From: Amycolatopsis bartoniae
GTDB lineage: Bacteria; Actinomycetota; Actinomycetes; Mycobacteriales; Pseudonocardiaceae
Reading direction: 5' to 3'
Assembly (NCBI RefSeq): GCF_014191255.1
Contig: NZ_JACHWH010000001.1
Coordinates: 1,364,001-1,428,000, forward strand
DNA: 64,000 nt
The first letter of the stretch is position 1, and the number at the start of each line of letters is the position of its first letter. The notes beneath the pieces were generated by a model, which worked only from the letters and a program-made list of their open reading frames with translations, had not been told where the DNA came from and ran no database searches. The translations under genes and the position numbers were made by a program. Positions 17,821 to 27,017 of the stretch are shown here, one piece after another.

Positions 17821-20730
17821 GTGATTTCCTTCCGCATCCTCGGCCCGCTCGAAGTCGTGGTGGCGGGCCGCACGATCGCACTGGGCGGCCCCAAGCCGCG
17901 CTTGTTGTTGGCGGCGTTGTTGTTGCAGCCCAACGTGGTCGTGTCGACGGATGCACTCGTCGAGGTGCTCTGGCCGGGTTCGGCGCCCCGCTCGGCGGCG
18001 GCCAACATCCGCACCTACGTGCACTCGCTCCGCCGCCGTCTCGCCGAGGCGGATCCCCTGCTGGCAGAACGGATCCAGGGTCGCGCGGGTGGTTACGTGG
18101 CCACCGTCGAGCCGGGTGAGCTGGACTCGGCGGTGTTCGAGCAGTGCCTTGCGCAAGCGGAAGCGGTGCCGGATCCGCAGAAAGCGCTTTCCGCGCTGGG
18201 CGAAGCGGCGGAGCTGTGGCGCGGGGAGGTACTGGAAGACCTGCCGCACAGCCACACCTGGAGTTCGGCCGTCGCGAGGCTCACTGAGTTGCGGCTTTCC
18301 GCGGAGGAGCAACGGATCCGGTGGCGCATCGGGCTGGGGGAACACGCCGAAGCCGTTGCGGAACTCCGTGCGCTGCTCGCCGACCACCCGCTGCGCGAGG
18401 AGCTGTGGCAGCAGCTGATCCTCGCGCTCGACGCGTGCGGGCGCCGGGCCGAGGCGCTCACCGCGTACACCCAGGCCGAGCGCGTGCTCCGCGAGGAACT
18501 GGACGCCGAGCCCGGCCCGCAGCTGCGCCAGGTGCGGGCGCGGCTCACCACCGCCGCCGAACCCCAGCAGCTCCCAGCGAATCCGGTGCCCATGTGCCAG
18601 CTTCCACTCGACCTCCCCGACTTCACCGGCCGCGAGGATCTCGTCGCGGACCTCGTCGCGCTCCTCGAAGAGTGCCGTGACGCCGGCCGTCCCGCTGTGG
18701 TCGTGCTGTCCGGTGCGCCGGGAGTGGGCAAGTCGGCTCTCGCGGTGCGGGTCGCGCACACGATGCGGACGGAGTTCCCCGACGGCCAGCTCCACATTGA
18801 CCTCCGCGGCACCGCGGAATCGCCGCGCCGGCCGCTCGACGTGCTGCCGGAACTGTTGCGGGCGCTGGGAGTTCCCGACTCCGCGATGCCGCGCCAGCTC
18901 GACGAGCGCTCCGCGCTCCTGCGTGCCCGTCTCGCCGGACGCCGACTGTGCATCGTGCTCGACGACGCCGGAAACGCCGCGCAGGTTCGGCCGTTGCTGC
19001 CGGGCGCGGGTGCCTCCGCGGTGATCGTCACGAGCCGGGTGCGGATGCCCGACCTCGAAAGCGCCCGGACGTTCGATGTCAACGTTTTACCTGACGACGA
19101 GGCAACAAACCTATTGTCAACAATCGTCGGATCAGAACGTCTGACAAGAGAACCTGAAGGCGCGGCGGCAATCCTACGGGCCTGCGGTCGACTTCCGCTC
19201 GCCATCCGGGTCGCCGGAGCCCGCCTGAGTCACCGTCCTAACTGGACGCTTGCCCGGCTGGCGGACCGGCTGTCGGACGAGCACCGGCGACTCGACGAGC
19301 TGCGCGTCGGCGACCTCGCGGTGCGGGCGAGCGTGACGTTGAGCTACGACCAGCTGCCCGGCAGCGCGGCACGCGCGTTCCGCGGGCTCGGGCTGCTCGG
19401 CCCGGTGCAGTTCCCCGGCTGGGTCGTCGGGGCGGTGCTCGACCGACCCGACGGGGACGACGTGCTGGACGTGCTCGTCGACGCGCACCTCGTCGAACTG
19501 GTCGCCGCCGACGTGAGTGGCCAGCCGCGCTACCGGCTCCACGACCTCCTGCGGGTGTACGCCGCGGAGCAGGCAGAGGCAGAGCCGCTCGACGAGCGCC
19601 GCGGGCGGGTGCGGCGGGTGCTGGAGGGCTACCTGTCCCTGGCGACGGAAGCCGCGGAGCACATGCCGATCCACTTCTTCGGCGTGGTTTCGGTGCCCCG
19701 CGACGACGTCCCGTGGCGGCCGGCGAACGTGCCCGTCGACCCTGGCACGTGGTTCGAGGCGGAGCTGCGCACCGGAGTCGCGATGGTGGAACTGGCCGCG
19801 CGATGGGGTTTCGACGACCTCGCGTGGCGACTGACCGCCGCGTTGACGCCGTACTTCGACCTGCGCGGGCACCACGACGACTGGCAGCGCACGCACGAGA
19901 TAGCGCTTTCCGCCGCTCGCCGGTCCGGGGACCGGCACGGGCAGGCGATCGTGCTGCGCAACCTCGGCCAGATCGACCTCTACCGCGACGCGTACGACGA
20001 AGCGCTCGACGCGTTCGAGCAGTCGCTGCGGCTGTTCCGCGAAATCGGCGACGCGAGTGGCGCCGGGATCGCGCTCGCCGGACTGGGCACGGTCCGGCGC
20101 GTGGCCGGGGAGAACGAGCGCGCGCTCGACCACTGTCACGAGGCGCTCGAACTCTTCGCGCGCGCCGGGAACAAGCACGGTGAGGCGGTGGTGCGCATCG
20201 CCGTCGGCACCGTGTGGCTGGCGCAGAACTGCTTCGCCACGGCGGGCCGCTGGTTCACCGACGCGTACGAGCTGTCGGCCGAGATCGGCGACCGGCACCG
20301 GGAAGCTCATGCGCTGCAACGACTCGCGCTGCTGCACCAGAGCCGCGGCAACCTCGGCGCGGCGCGCGAGGAGCTGGACCGGGCGATCGCGATCTTCGAC
20401 GAGCTGGGCGACGACCACTGCGTCGGGTACGCGCACCAGAGCCTCGGGAAGCTGTACCTGATGAGCGGGGACCTCGCCCACGCGCGGCTGTTGCTGGTGA
20501 ACTCGCTGTCGGTGCACCAGCGCAACGGCGACCGCCGCTCGGAGGCGGAGACGGCGGAGCTGCTCGGCGAGCTGCACGAACGCCTCAACCAACCGGACAA
20601 GGCCCGCGAGTACCTCGCCCGCTCGCTCGGCATCTGGCACGAGCTCCAGGTGAGCAAGCACGAAGAGGCCCTGCGGGAACGCCTGCGCGCCCTCGGCGGC
20701 CAAGACCTCCTGACCCTGCCGGGCGCCTGA
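17821..20730 (+). CDS. AfsR/SARP-like large regulator (BTAD, NB-ARC, TPR)
   Basis: A 969-residue STAND-type regulator. An OmpR-like winged helix opens with FRILGPLEVVVAGR. The BTAD domain spans about residues 95-245 (ELWRGEVLEDL, LIALDACGRRAEALTAY-type repeats). A P-loop NTPase follows with GAPGVGKSA near residue 298 and Walker B CIVLDDAG, then TPR repeats from about residue 680 to the end. Such proteins activate secondary-metabolite or developmental promoters, often with ATP hydrolysis and kinase input. An ATG at 17776 is in frame, but the GTG at 17821 matches the family start. An AT-rich patch at 19080-19160 encodes LLSTIVGSERLTRE. No biosynthetic cluster is visible nearby. Confidence 0.88.
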   Translation: MISFRILGPLEVVVAGRTIALGGPKPRLLLAALLLQPNVVVSTDALVEVLWPGSAPRSAAANIRTYVHSLRRRLAEADPLLAERIQGRAGGYVATVEPGELDSAVFEQCLAQAEAVPDPQKALSALGEAAELWRGEVLEDLPHSHTWSSAVARLTELRLSAEEQRIRWRIGLGEHAEAVAELRALLADHPLREELWQQLILALDACGRRAEALTAYTQAERVLREELDAEPGPQLRQVRARLTTAAEPQQLPANPVPMCQLPLDLPDFTGREDLVADLVALLEECRDAGRPAVVVLSGAPGVGKSALAVRVAHTMRTEFPDGQLHIDLRGTAESPRRPLDVLPELLRALGVPDSAMPRQLDERSALLRARLAGRRLCIVLDDAGNAAQVRPLLPGAGASAVIVTSRVRMPDLESARTFDVNVLPDDEATNLLSTIVGSERLTREPEGAAAILRACGRLPLAIRVAGARLSHRPNWTLARLADRLSDEHRRLDELRVGDLAVRASVTLSYDQLPGSAARAFRGLGLLGPVQFPGWVVGAVLDRPDGDDVLDVLVDAHLVELVAADVSGQPRYRLHDLLRVYAAEQAEAEPLDERRGRVRRVLEGYLSLATEAAEHMPIHFFGVVSVPRDDVPWRPANVPVDPGTWFEAELRTGVAMVELAARWGFDDLAWRLTAALTPYFDLRGHHDDWQRTHEIALSAARRSGDRHGQAIVLRNLGQIDLYRDAYDEALDAFEQSLRLFREIGDASGAGIALAGLGTVRRVAGENERALDHCHEALELFARAGNKHGEAVVRIAVGTVWLAQNCFATAGRWFTDAYELSAEIGDRHREAHALQRLALLHQSRGNLGAAREELDRAIAIFDELGDDHCVGYAHQSLGKLYLMSGDLAHARLLLVNSLSVHQRNGDRRSEAETAELLGELHERLNQPDKAREYLARSLGIWHELQVSKHEEALRERLRALGGQDLLTLPGA

Positions 20731-20733
20731 TTG

Positions 20734-20762
20734 TCGGACAAGCCTCAAGGTGCCTTGTCCGA
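20734..20762 (+). terminator. Hairpin after the AfsR-like gene
   Basis: TCGGACAAG (20734-20742) pairs perfectly with CTTGTCCGA (20754-20762) across an 11-base loop, 3 bp after the stop codon. Confidence 0.75.
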
Positions 20763-20800
20763 ATGTCTACAACCCTTCAATCCGACACGACAACTTGCCG

Positions 20801-21040
20801 ATCCTTGACAGCAGCGGCGGCCGGGTCCGGCGGGCCGCGATCCGTGGCAACAACGGCCGACCGGTCCGGCGACCGCAGTCCATGACAGCAGCGGCCGAGC
20901 GGTTCGGTAAGCCGCACGACCCCATGGCAACAGCGGACGACCGGCTCGACGAGCCGCGCCATCCGTGGCGACATCGGCCGACCGGCTCGGCGAACCGCAC
21001 CATCCATGGCAACAACGCCGAACGATCCGCGAGCGGCACG
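20801..21040. repeat. Degenerate ~40-bp tandem repeat, about six units
   Basis: Units begin near 20801, 20840, 20878, 20920, 20960 and 21001. Each follows the pattern ATCCGTGGCAACAACGG, then CCGACCGGTCCGGCGAACC, with the period drifting between about 38 and 42 bp. All three forward frames stay open, which follows from composition, not coding. It lies in the 694-bp gap (20731-21424) between the AfsR-like gene and the NAD(P)-binding gene. Confidence 0.75.
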
Positions 21041-21084
21041 GGCGCGACGCGAGCCGCAAGAGCGATCAGCAAACCGCCTCAGCG

Positions 21085-21312
21085 CGACGCAACCAGCCAC
21101 ACCAGCGCGGCACAACCAGCCACACCAGCCGACGCAACCAGCCACACCAGCGCGGCACAAGCGGCACGAGCACAACGCAACCACCCGCAAGTGCCGCACC
21201 AGCCGACGCAACCAGCCACACCAGCGCGACAAGAGTCCCACGAGCGCGACGCGTGACCGCGCAGCGCCACATGAGCACACGAGCACACGAGCACACGAGC
21301 ACACGAGCACAC
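21085..21312. repeat. Second repeat family and an 8-bp microsatellite
   Basis: CGACGCAACCAGCCACACCA recurs at about 21085, 21130 and 21203, with shorter CCAGCCACACCAG pieces between. The stretch ends in five perfect copies of GAGCACAC (21273-21312). The strand is C/A-rich throughout. Confidence 0.75.
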
Positions 21313-21424
21313 GAGCACGACGCAACCCGCGACCTCCCCACCCCACCCGGCGCCGGACCCCGCCATTGACCCCGAACTTGATCACGGCCATCCTGTTCCC
21401 CACGAGCGAGTCGGGGAGGCGCCG

Positions 21425-22054
21425 ATGAGCAGCTTCGTCGTGGTGGGCGGAACCGGGCGGACCGGGCAGCGCGTGGTGCGTCTGCTCGCCGACGGTGGGC
21501 ACGACGTCCGGGTGGCCGGCCGCGTGCCGAGCGGTGACAACGCGGTCGCGCTGGACCTCGCCGCGCCCGATCCGGCTGTCTTCGCGGGCGTCGACGGGGT
21601 CGTGATCACGGTCGAGCCGCCGGACGACGCCGCCGGGGCGGAAGCCGTGCTGCACCACGGGGTCGCAGCCGCGGCCGCTGTCGCCGCGCGTGACGACGTG
21701 CCGCTCGTACTCGTCTCGCAGATCTACGTCACCCGCGCCGCGAAGCATCCCGAGATGACGGCCCGCATCGAGGCCCGCGCCCGCGGCGAACAGGCCCTGC
21801 GCGAGAGCGGCGCCCAGTACACGATCGTCCGCCCGAGTTGGCTGCACGACCGCCCCGCCGACGGGATCCGCGTCGAACAGGGCGACACGGGCGAAGGCCG
21901 CGTGAGCCGCGACGCCGTGGCCGCCGCCGTCGTCGCGGCCCTGTTCGACCCCTCCGCCTCCGGCAAGACCTTCGAACTCTACGACGACGCCGAGTCCACG
22001 GAACCGGACTGGTCGACGATCTTCGCCTCGCTCAAGCCCGACGCAGTGGACTGA
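21425..22054 (+). CDS. NAD(P)-binding atypical SDR (NmrA-like)
   Basis: A 209-residue Rossmann-fold protein. The nucleotide loop is VVVGGTGRTGQRVV at the N-terminus, followed by a GVDGVVITVEPP strand end and the later VRPSWLHDRPA that replaces the classical YxxxK catalytic motif. This is typical of atypical, regulatory or NAD(P)H-dependent SDRs acting on small electrophiles. It converges on the Rhs gene with only 6 bp between stops, leaving no room for an immunity gene at the Rhs 3' end. Confidence 0.85.
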   Translation: MSSFVVVGGTGRTGQRVVRLLADGGHDVRVAGRVPSGDNAVALDLAAPDPAVFAGVDGVVITVEPPDDAAGAEAVLHHGVAAAAAVAARDDVPLVLVSQIYVTRAAKHPEMTARIEARARGEQALRESGAQYTIVRPSWLHDRPADGIRVEQGDTGEGRVSRDAVAAAVVAALFDPSASGKTFELYDDAESTEPDWSTIFASLKPDAVD

Positions 22055-22060
22055 ACCACC

Positions 22061-25000
22061 TCAGTCGTCGGAGTCCGAGTCGTACCGCGGGCGCTTGGAC
22101 GGCGGCCCCGTGGGCGTCGGCGACGCCGGCGTCGGACCGGCGTCCACCGGCTTCGAGTTCGCCGGCAGGCCCTGCACCGGCTGGTACGACGGCCAGGGAC
22201 CGCCGATGAACTTCTGGTCGTTGCGGTTGTAGTACATGTGGTGCGAGCCCCCGCTCGGCGTCGGCTGGTTGTACCGGTCCTCGTGCGAACCGGTGGCCGC
22301 CGAGGACTTGCTGTACTCGATGCCGTGATAGCTGCTGGCCTGCTTGTTGTACTTCTGGTTCTCGCTGAACGGCAGTTTGTGACCCGTCTCGTTCCAGTAC
22401 GTCCCCGCCGCCTTGTTATGGCCCATGACGCCCTCCGGCCGCGAGATGATCCTGTCCGGCGTGCCGTCCTGGTGCACGGACTGGTATTGGCCGTGCTGGT
22501 CCATCCACTCCTTCAGCTTCGGGCCCTTGAGCCCGGGCGGCGGCTGGTTGATCAGCGCGTTCTTCCACAGCGGCAGCACACTGCCCTGGTGCCACGGCGG
22601 GTTCTTCATCCCCGCCGCCACGCGGTTCTTCTTGTCCTTGTTCTTCCCGGCCGGCGAAAGCTGCTGGTACCACGTGCCGCCGGGCGAGTTGTCGTAGAGC
22701 CGCCCGCCCGGTGAGTTGTGTGGACCACTCGGCGGCACGTTGGTGTTGATCGACAGGTTCGGCCGCTTCGTCCCGATACCCGAACCCGATGCGGAGGTGC
22801 TGCCCGTGCACGACTGTGGCCCGAGGCCGAGCGGGTCGGTCAGCACGTGCGGGTTGCTGACGTACGCGTACGGGTTCGGCCCCGGTTCGAGACCGAGCGG
22901 GTCGATGCTGAGATAACGTGCGGGCACCGGGTCGTAGTAGCGCTGGAAGTTGTAGTGCAGCCCCGTTTCCGCGTCGTAATGCTGCCCCGGGAACCGCAGC
23001 GGGGTGGGCTCGGCGGTCGCGGGACCGGCGGGCGCACCGTGCACGCTCGTCCGGCCGCACCACGCGATCCCGCCGCGGTCGTCGACCAGCTCCGCCGGGC
23101 TTCCGGTCAGGTCGGCCACGATCGCGTGGAACTGCTCGTCCACAAAGGACTGTCCAGGCAGCGCCACCCGTTCCCGTTGCGCGAGCGGGCGGAAGTCGTC
23201 GGGCTCGTAGTCCCACACCGTCGCCCGGACCCCCTGCGGCCCGGTGCTCGCCTGCTCGGCCAGCAACTGACCGTCCCAGGTGAACTCGACGCGTTCGAGC
23301 AGGGTGAGGCCGTCGACGGCGACGTGCTCCTTGGCGACGCGGCGGCCCAGCGGGTCGTAGGTGTAGCGCCAGGTGCTGCCGTCCGGCACCACCACCGACG
23401 TCAGCCTGTCCTCGTCGTTCCAGGCGAAGCGCCACGTCAGCTTCGCACCGCCGGGCAGCGCGCGTTCCCGCAGCACGACCCGGCCGCGGCGGTCGTGGCC
23501 GTAGCGCATGCCGCCCGCTGCGGTGACCAGCGGCCCGGTGAGGGTCCGGCGGCCGAGCAGGTCCGTCTCCGCCGTGGGCCACGACGCCTCGGTGACGTTG
23601 CCCGCCGCGTCATAGGTGTAGGACTCGGACCCGTGCGGCGCCCGGACGCCGGTGACGCGGCCGGTCACGTCGAGCGTGAAGTCGCGGGGACCGGTGGCCT
23701 GGTCGCGCAGCCCCGTCAGCATCCCGTCGGACCGGTAGGCGTACGCCCGCTGCTGCCCGATCCGCCCCGACGGGTCGGTGATCGCCTGCGCGGCGAGCTG
23801 CGATCCCGGCGTCCAGGTCTGGGTCAGCGTCGCGCCAGGGCCGAGGGTGCGGCGCACCTCGCGGCCCACCGGGTCGTGGGCGAACCGCAGGCTCCGGCCT
23901 GACAGGTGCACCGCGACCGGCAGGCCGGCCGGGTCGTACTCCCACGTGCTCTCCGCGCCGGACGGTGTCAGCCGCCGGACGCGCCGACCTTCCGCATCGT
24001 AGGCAGATCGGACTGTCCGATTGTTGACAGTCTCCGCGAGGACGCGCCCCGCCGCGTCGCGCTCGAAGCTCACCCTCGTGGTGCCGTTGTCGGCCGCCAT
24101 CAGGTAGCCGGCCGCGCTGACCTCGAACGTCGTGGTGGTTTCACCCACGGTCTGCGCGACGAGGTTTCCGGCCAGGTCGTAGGAGAACGTCGTGCGCTGC
24201 CCGTCGGGCCGGACGCGTTCGACGAGCTGGCCCGCGGCGTCGTAGGCGAAGGTGGTGACGGCGCCCGAGAAATCGGTCTCCCGCACCAGGTTCCCGGCCG
24301 CGTCGTACTCGTAACGCCACACCCGGCCCTGCTCGTTGGTCACCTCGGTGATCCGCAGCAGCGGGTCGTAGGTGAAGCCGACGCGGCTGCCGTCGGGCGA
24401 GATCTGCGCGGACGGGAGGTCGAAGTGGGTGAACTCGCCGAGGGTCGCCGCTCCGGTGGGACCGGTGTGCACGCGGTTGTTGCCCTCGCCGTCGTACACC
24501 CACTGTTCCCGGCTCCCGTCGGGGAACACGTGCCAGGCGAGCCGACCGTCCACTGTGTACCCATAGCGGTCCGCAGCGCCCAGCGGGTCGACGACCGCGA
24601 CGATGCGCCCGAAGGCGTCGCGCTCGTAGCGGGTGGTCGCGCCTAGCGGGTCGGTCTCCGCCACCACGAGACCGGCCGGGTCGTTCTCCACCAGGCTGGT
24701 GGCGCCGGTCGCGTCGGTGATGCCGACGACCAGACCGCGCTCGTCGAGCCGGTAGCGGGTGGTGCCGCCGTCCGGAGCGATGACTGCGATCAGGTTCCCG
24801 CGCTCGTCGTAGGAGTACCGCGTAACGACGCCCGGAGCGTCGAACACCGACAGCGGGCGACCCGCCGCGTCGCGTTCCCAGAGCCGCTCGGTGCCGTCCG
24901 GCCGGATCTCCGCCACGACGTTGCCGCGTTCGTCGTGCCGGTACCGGGTGGTACGGCCCAACGGGTCGGTGCGGCTCAACAGCCGGCCGTGGTCGTCCCA

Positions 25001-26929
25001 TTCGGACACCGTCGCGTGCCCGAGCGGGTCGACCTCGCGGACCACCTGCCCCGCCTCGTCGAGGTGGTACTCCGAGCGTTGCCCCAGCGCGTCGGTGGTG
25101 CGGGTGATCCGGTTTTCGGTGTCGTACTCCAGGACACCGGTGAGAAAACCGCCCGCGCCTTCGGTGCGCACCACGCGGCCCGCGCCGTCGTAGCCGTAGC
25201 GGTACCACTCGCCGTTGCGGTCGTCCCAGGCCACGATCCGGCCCGCGCCGTCGTACTCGTAGCGGAACGGGCGCCCGGACGCGTTGGTGACGGCGGTGAG
25301 GTCGGAACCGGTGTAGCCGTAGCGGACGAGCTCGGTCTCCGTTCCGTCCGGCGCCACCGAGAACAGGGCCGTGACGAGCCCGCCGTCGGTCTCGAAGCGG
25401 ATGAAGTGTCCGGCGCTGTGGCGGATTTCGACGGGCGTGCCGTCGTCGGTGCGGTAGACCTCGAACCGGTTGCCGTTGCGGTCGGCCACCCAGGCCAGCA
25501 GCGCCGCGCCGGGCCCCGGCGCGAAGTAGAGCAGCCGCTCGTTTTCCTGGTCGTCGAGCAGGTATCCGCCGTCCTCGGTGCGGGCCAGCGGACGGCGCGG
25601 CCCGCGTTCGGCGAGCACCCAGCCGTCCGTGACCGGCACCGGATAGCGCTGCAGGGTCCCGTCGACGGCCGCGAAGCTGACCCCGTCGGCGTCGGCCTCG
25701 ATGCGCTGGTCCACTGTGGACGTCCACGCGCCACCGAGCGACCGCCCGGTGCGGTAGCCGGAGAAGTGCGTCCGCTCGAAGACCAGCGGGAGCGCGCCGA
25801 GGAACGTGACGTCGATCTCGGTCATCACCAGCTGGCCGGTGGCCACGTCGATCGGGTCGAACTCGCACTTGGTGTTGTCGATCGAACGCGGGTTGTCGCC
25901 CTGGTCGCGCAGGCCCTTCGACGAGTCGCCACCGGGGTTGCCGCGGGAACCGCCGGACGACGACGGACTGGTGCCGCCCTTGGGGTTCGGCGGCGGCGTG
26001 TGATCCGAGGAGGGACTGGTGTCGCCTTTGTCACCCTTCGGCGCCGGGCCGGGATCGCCGTTGGGCGTGCCGTGGGGCGAGGCCGACGACGGGGTGGTGC
26101 CGCCGAGGTCCTTGGTCTGGGTCTTCGGCGCCGGGCCGAGGTCCTTCGGCTTGCCGACGCCTGCCTTGCTGCCCGGCTTGAGGTTCTTGAACGCCTTGCT
26201 CGCGTCGCCGAACAGCTTGCCCGCCTGCTTCAGCAGGTCGCCCAGCGCCTTGAGGGCCTTGACCAGCCGCTTGACGAGGTCCGCGATCTTCGACGACACC
26301 TTCGCGACCTCGGCGATCACCTGCGGCACCACCCACGCCGAGGCGATGCCGAGGGTGAAGACCACCTGCAGCGCCCAGCTGATCAGGTGCCCGATCAGCT
26401 CCGCGATGATGTCGCGCACGAGCGCCCGCACCGCCGCGACGACCTCGCCTGCGGTCTTGATGCCCGAGGACGCACCGTCCGCGCCCTTCTGGGCCGACTC
26501 CAGCAACGCCATCGTGTCCGAGCTCTGCTGCCGGTAGGCGTCGGCGGCGGGACCGGTCCAGCCGGTGATGTCCGCGTCGACCATGCCCTTCAGGTCCTGG
26601 CCGATGTCGCCCAGCTCACCGGCGATGTTCTTCCAGGTCTCCGACTGCGCGGTGATCGCGTCCGGGTCCCCCGCCAGCGCGTTCAGCGCCTCCTTCAGCG
26701 GGCCGACGTGCTCCATCAGCCAAGCGACGCCGGCGGCGAGGATCGCGCCGAACGGGTCCATCGCCATCGACAGCGCGTCCAGCGCCGTGCCCACGGCACC
26801 CATCGCGACCGATGCCCAGTCGCCGCTCTTGATCGCCTGGTCCAGGTCGTTCGCCGACTCGAGCAGGGAGATGCCCGAGTACGCCTTCGTCGAGTCCTGT
26901 TCCTGAGCCACCAGTGGATTGCCCACCAC
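22061..26929 (-). CDS. WXG-type Rhs/YD-repeat polymorphic toxin with candidate GH-E nuclease tip
   Basis: A 1622-residue protein starting at GTG 26929. Residues ~60-210 form a helical WXG100-like export region (ITGWTGPAADAYRQQ), then a Lys/Pro/Ser-rich linker. A DUF6531-type segment begins near 353 (CEFDPIDVATGQ). YD repeats span ~500-1310 (for example RYEYDGAGRIVAWDDRNGE). The Rhs core (PGQHYDAETGLHYNFQRYY) ends at DPLGL near 1370. The last ~250 residues are the variable tip; MGHNKAAGTYW (~1500) and YHGIEYSK (~1535) followed by GSHEDRY fit the GH-E group of HNH/EndoVII nucleases. The C-terminus is KRPRYDSDSDD. Export is probably by a type VII system. No immunity gene is visible at the 3' side. 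Confidence 0.87.
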   Translation of the reverse strand: MVGNPLVAQEQDSTKAYSGISLLESANDLDQAIKSGDWASVAMGAVGTALDALSMAMDPFGAILAAGVAWLMEHVGPLKEALNALAGDPDAITAQSETWKNIAGELGDIGQDLKGMVDADITGWTGPAADAYRQQSSDTMALLESAQKGADGASSGIKTAGEVVAAVRALVRDIIAELIGHLISWALQVVFTLGIASAWVVPQVIAEVAKVSSKIADLVKRLVKALKALGDLLKQAGKLFGDASKAFKNLKPGSKAGVGKPKDLGPAPKTQTKDLGGTTPSSASPHGTPNGDPGPAPKGDKGDTSPSSDHTPPPNPKGGTSPSSSGGSRGNPGGDSSKGLRDQGDNPRSIDNTKCEFDPIDVATGQLVMTEIDVTFLGALPLVFERTHFSGYRTGRSLGGAWTSTVDQRIEADADGVSFAAVDGTLQRYPVPVTDGWVLAERGPRRPLARTEDGGYLLDDQENERLLYFAPGPGAALLAWVADRNGNRFEVYRTDDGTPVEIRHSAGHFIRFETDGGLVTALFSVAPDGTETELVRYGYTGSDLTAVTNASGRPFRYEYDGAGRIVAWDDRNGEWYRYGYDGAGRVVRTEGAGGFLTGVLEYDTENRITRTTDALGQRSEYHLDEAGQVVREVDPLGHATVSEWDDHGRLLSRTDPLGRTTRYRHDERGNVVAEIRPDGTERLWERDAAGRPLSVFDAPGVVTRYSYDERGNLIAVIAPDGGTTRYRLDERGLVVGITDATGATSLVENDPAGLVVAETDPLGATTRYERDAFGRIVAVVDPLGAADRYGYTVDGRLAWHVFPDGSREQWVYDGEGNNRVHTGPTGAATLGEFTHFDLPSAQISPDGSRVGFTYDPLLRITEVTNEQGRVWRYEYDAAGNLVRETDFSGAVTTFAYDAAGQLVERVRPDGQRTTFSYDLAGNLVAQTVGETTTTFEVSAAGYLMAADNGTTRVSFERDAAGRVLAETVNNRTVRSAYDAEGRRVRRLTPSGAESTWEYDPAGLPVAVHLSGRSLRFAHDPVGREVRRTLGPGATLTQTWTPGSQLAAQAITDPSGRIGQQRAYAYRSDGMLTGLRDQATGPRDFTLDVTGRVTGVRAPHGSESYTYDAAGNVTEASWPTAETDLLGRRTLTGPLVTAAGGMRYGHDRRGRVVLRERALPGGAKLTWRFAWNDEDRLTSVVVPDGSTWRYTYDPLGRRVAKEHVAVDGLTLLERVEFTWDGQLLAEQASTGPQGVRATVWDYEPDDFRPLAQRERVALPGQSFVDEQFHAIVADLTGSPAELVDDRGGIAWCGRTSVHGAPAGPATAEPTPLRFPGQHYDAETGLHYNFQRYYDPVPARYLSIDPLGLEPGPNPYAYVSNPHVLTDPLGLGPQSCTGSTSASGSGIGTKRPNLSINTNVPPSGPHNSPGGRLYDNSPGGTWYQQLSPAGKNKDKKNRVAAGMKNPPWHQGSVLPLWKNALINQPPPGLKGPKLKEWMDQHGQYQSVHQDGTPDRIISRPEGVMGHNKAAGTYWNETGHKLPFSENQKYNKQASSYHGIEYSKSSAATGSHEDRYNQPTPSGGSHHMYYNRNDQKFIGGPWPSYQPVQGLPANSKPVDAGPTPASPTPTGPPSKRPRYDSDSDD

Positions 26930-27017
26930 ACCCCCCGAACGCCACGTAATCCCGTCAAGATAACAAGGGGAAGAGATCGATGGTCGAAGACGCGGGAATA
27001 TTCCCCTTCGTGCACTC

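Noticed and set aside
20801..21040. Tandem units as a CRISPR array
   Set aside because: Units are contiguous and degenerate without unique spacers, and no cas gene is near.
20750..21428. Overlapping open frames in the tandem-repeat gap
   Set aside because: All three forward frames stay open only because the repeats lack stop codons; the translations are low complexity with no start signal.
22061..26929. Rhs gene as teneurin-like or insecticidal TcC toxin
   Set aside because: No TcB/TcA partners, and the WXG-like N-terminus with a DUF6531-type region fits actinobacterial polymorphic toxins better.
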